Assembly (NCBI RefSeq): GCF_947497025.1
Contig: NZ_CANMFC010000001.1
Location: 434,001 to 498,000, forward strand
Direction of reading: 5' to 3'
Length of the DNA: 64,000 nt
From: an uncultured Kushneria sp.
Lineage (GTDB): Bacteria > Pseudomonadota > Gammaproteobacteria > Pseudomonadales > Halomonadaceae
The position numbers and the translations under genes were made by a program. Positions 63,582 through 64,000 of the stretch are shown one piece after another (positions within the stretch are counted from its first letter, which is position 1; every line of letters starts with the position of its first letter). The notes beneath the pieces were generated by a model. That model did not search any database, was not told where the DNA came from, and was given only the letters and a program-made list of their open reading frames with translations.

Positions 63582-64000
63582 GTGATCGATCCCGACGGTT
63601 TCCGGCCCAACGTTGGCATCATTATTGCCAACTGCGGTGGTCAGGTGCTGTGGGCACGACGGGTAGGACAGAATGCATGGCAATTTCCACAGGGTGGGAT
63701 CAAGGAAGATGAGACACCTCATGACGCCTTGTATCGAGAACTGAAAGAGGAGATCGGCCTGCATCCCGATGACGTCGATATACTGGCCTGTACGCGTGGC
63801 TGGCTTAGATATCGACTGCCAAAGGGACTGATTCGTACCCATTCGCGCCCGCTTTGCATCGGCCAGAAGCAGAAGTGGTTCCTGTTGCGCATGCGATGTC
63901 AGGAATCAAGCATTTGTGTGGATACCACGCCCAAGCCCGAGTTTGACGGCTGGCGATGGGTCAGTTACTGGTATCCTCTGGGTCAGGTAGTGTCTTTCAA
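63582..64000 (+). CDS. rppH: RNA pyrophosphohydrolase RppH, 3' end outside window
   Basis: About 139 residues, running off the right edge. [23 protein letters not shown], then [28 protein letters not shown] (the Nudix box), and [12 protein letters not shown] and [13 protein letters not shown] are hallmarks of RppH, which removes pyrophosphate from mRNA 5' ends and starts decay. GTG 63582 is the start, with AAGG 9 nt before it. In relatives ptsP follows; that would be outside the window. Confidence 0.95.
   Translation, partial: MIDPDGFRPNVGIIIANCGGQVLWARRVGQNAWQFPQGGIKEDETPHDALYRELKEEIGLHPDDVDILACTRGWLRYRLPKGLIRTHSRPLCIGQKQKWFLLRMRCQESSICVDTTPKPEFDGWRWVSYWYPLGQVVSF

Noticed and set aside
1-64000. 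CRISPR arrays, rRNA or tRNA genes, complete insertion sequences
   Set aside because: No regularly spaced repeats, no tRNA-like cloverleaf with T-loop signature in the gaps, and no transposase with intact motifs were seen.

Overview
The window looks like a chromosomal segment of a halophilic gammaproteobacterium, most likely a member of the Halomonadaceae (Halomonas/Kushneria-like). The clues are the housekeeping gene order (tesA/ybbA/ybbP; nrdR-ribD-ribBA-ribH-nusB-thiL-pgpA; hslR-hslO-pckA; HAD hydrolase/rppH), moderately high GC, acidic tails on several proteins, and genes for the compatible solute glucosylglycerate and for carnitine breakdown. The genus is an inference; no rRNA or tRNA gene is visible.

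1-3.8 kb: the 5' part of tesA, divergent from a ybbA-ybbP ABC exporter pair. 3.8-22.8 kb: a surface polysaccharide locus. It begins with a TupA-like ATP-grasp gene, is interrupted by the housekeeping gene glyA, and continues with an O-antigen ligase-like gene, an AT-rich Wzy/Wzx/glycosyltransferase block with its own terminator, then gmd-fcl-wcaI-manC-wcaJ-manB. These last genes make GDP-mannose and GDP-fucose and start the lipid-linked repeat unit. A 39-codon scar of a second O-antigen ligase gene sits between manB and the last glycosyltransferase, which suggests that this locus was rebuilt by recombination.

22.8-26 kb: a long-type malate:quinone oxidoreductase and two tiny membrane proteins. 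26.1-32.7 kb: an osmolyte locus with a phosphatase and a GT81 synthase for glucosylglycerate, and facing them a GH13 phosphorylase that probably recycles it. Between them lie an alkaline phosphatase relic and an extracellular nuclease (ExeM type) that lacks a visible signal peptide. 32.9-34.1 kb: an Alx/TerC gene behind a yybP-ykoY (manganese) riboswitch whose closing helix competes with a hairpin over the ribosome binding site. 34.2-37.5 kb: a carnitine catabolic operon (BKACE, carnitine dehydrogenase, betainyl-CoA thioesterase) and a convergent GlxA/CdhR-type regulator. 37.6-38.3 kb: two GlsB-like small membrane proteins.

38.7-45.9 kb: the nrdR-rib-nusB-thiL-pgpA cluster, without a ribE gene and with a degenerate GTP cyclohydrolase II domain in RibBA, then a DUF945 protein. 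46.1-51.3 kb: lon, a single-chain dihydroxyacetone kinase, and a ParB-like orphan. 51.4-60.9 kb: a low-complexity secreted protein, nudE, hslR, hslO, pckA, tex, gshA and dsbB. 61-64 kb: a second, short-type malate:quinone oxidoreductase, a HAD hydrolase, and the start of rppH, which runs off the right edge.
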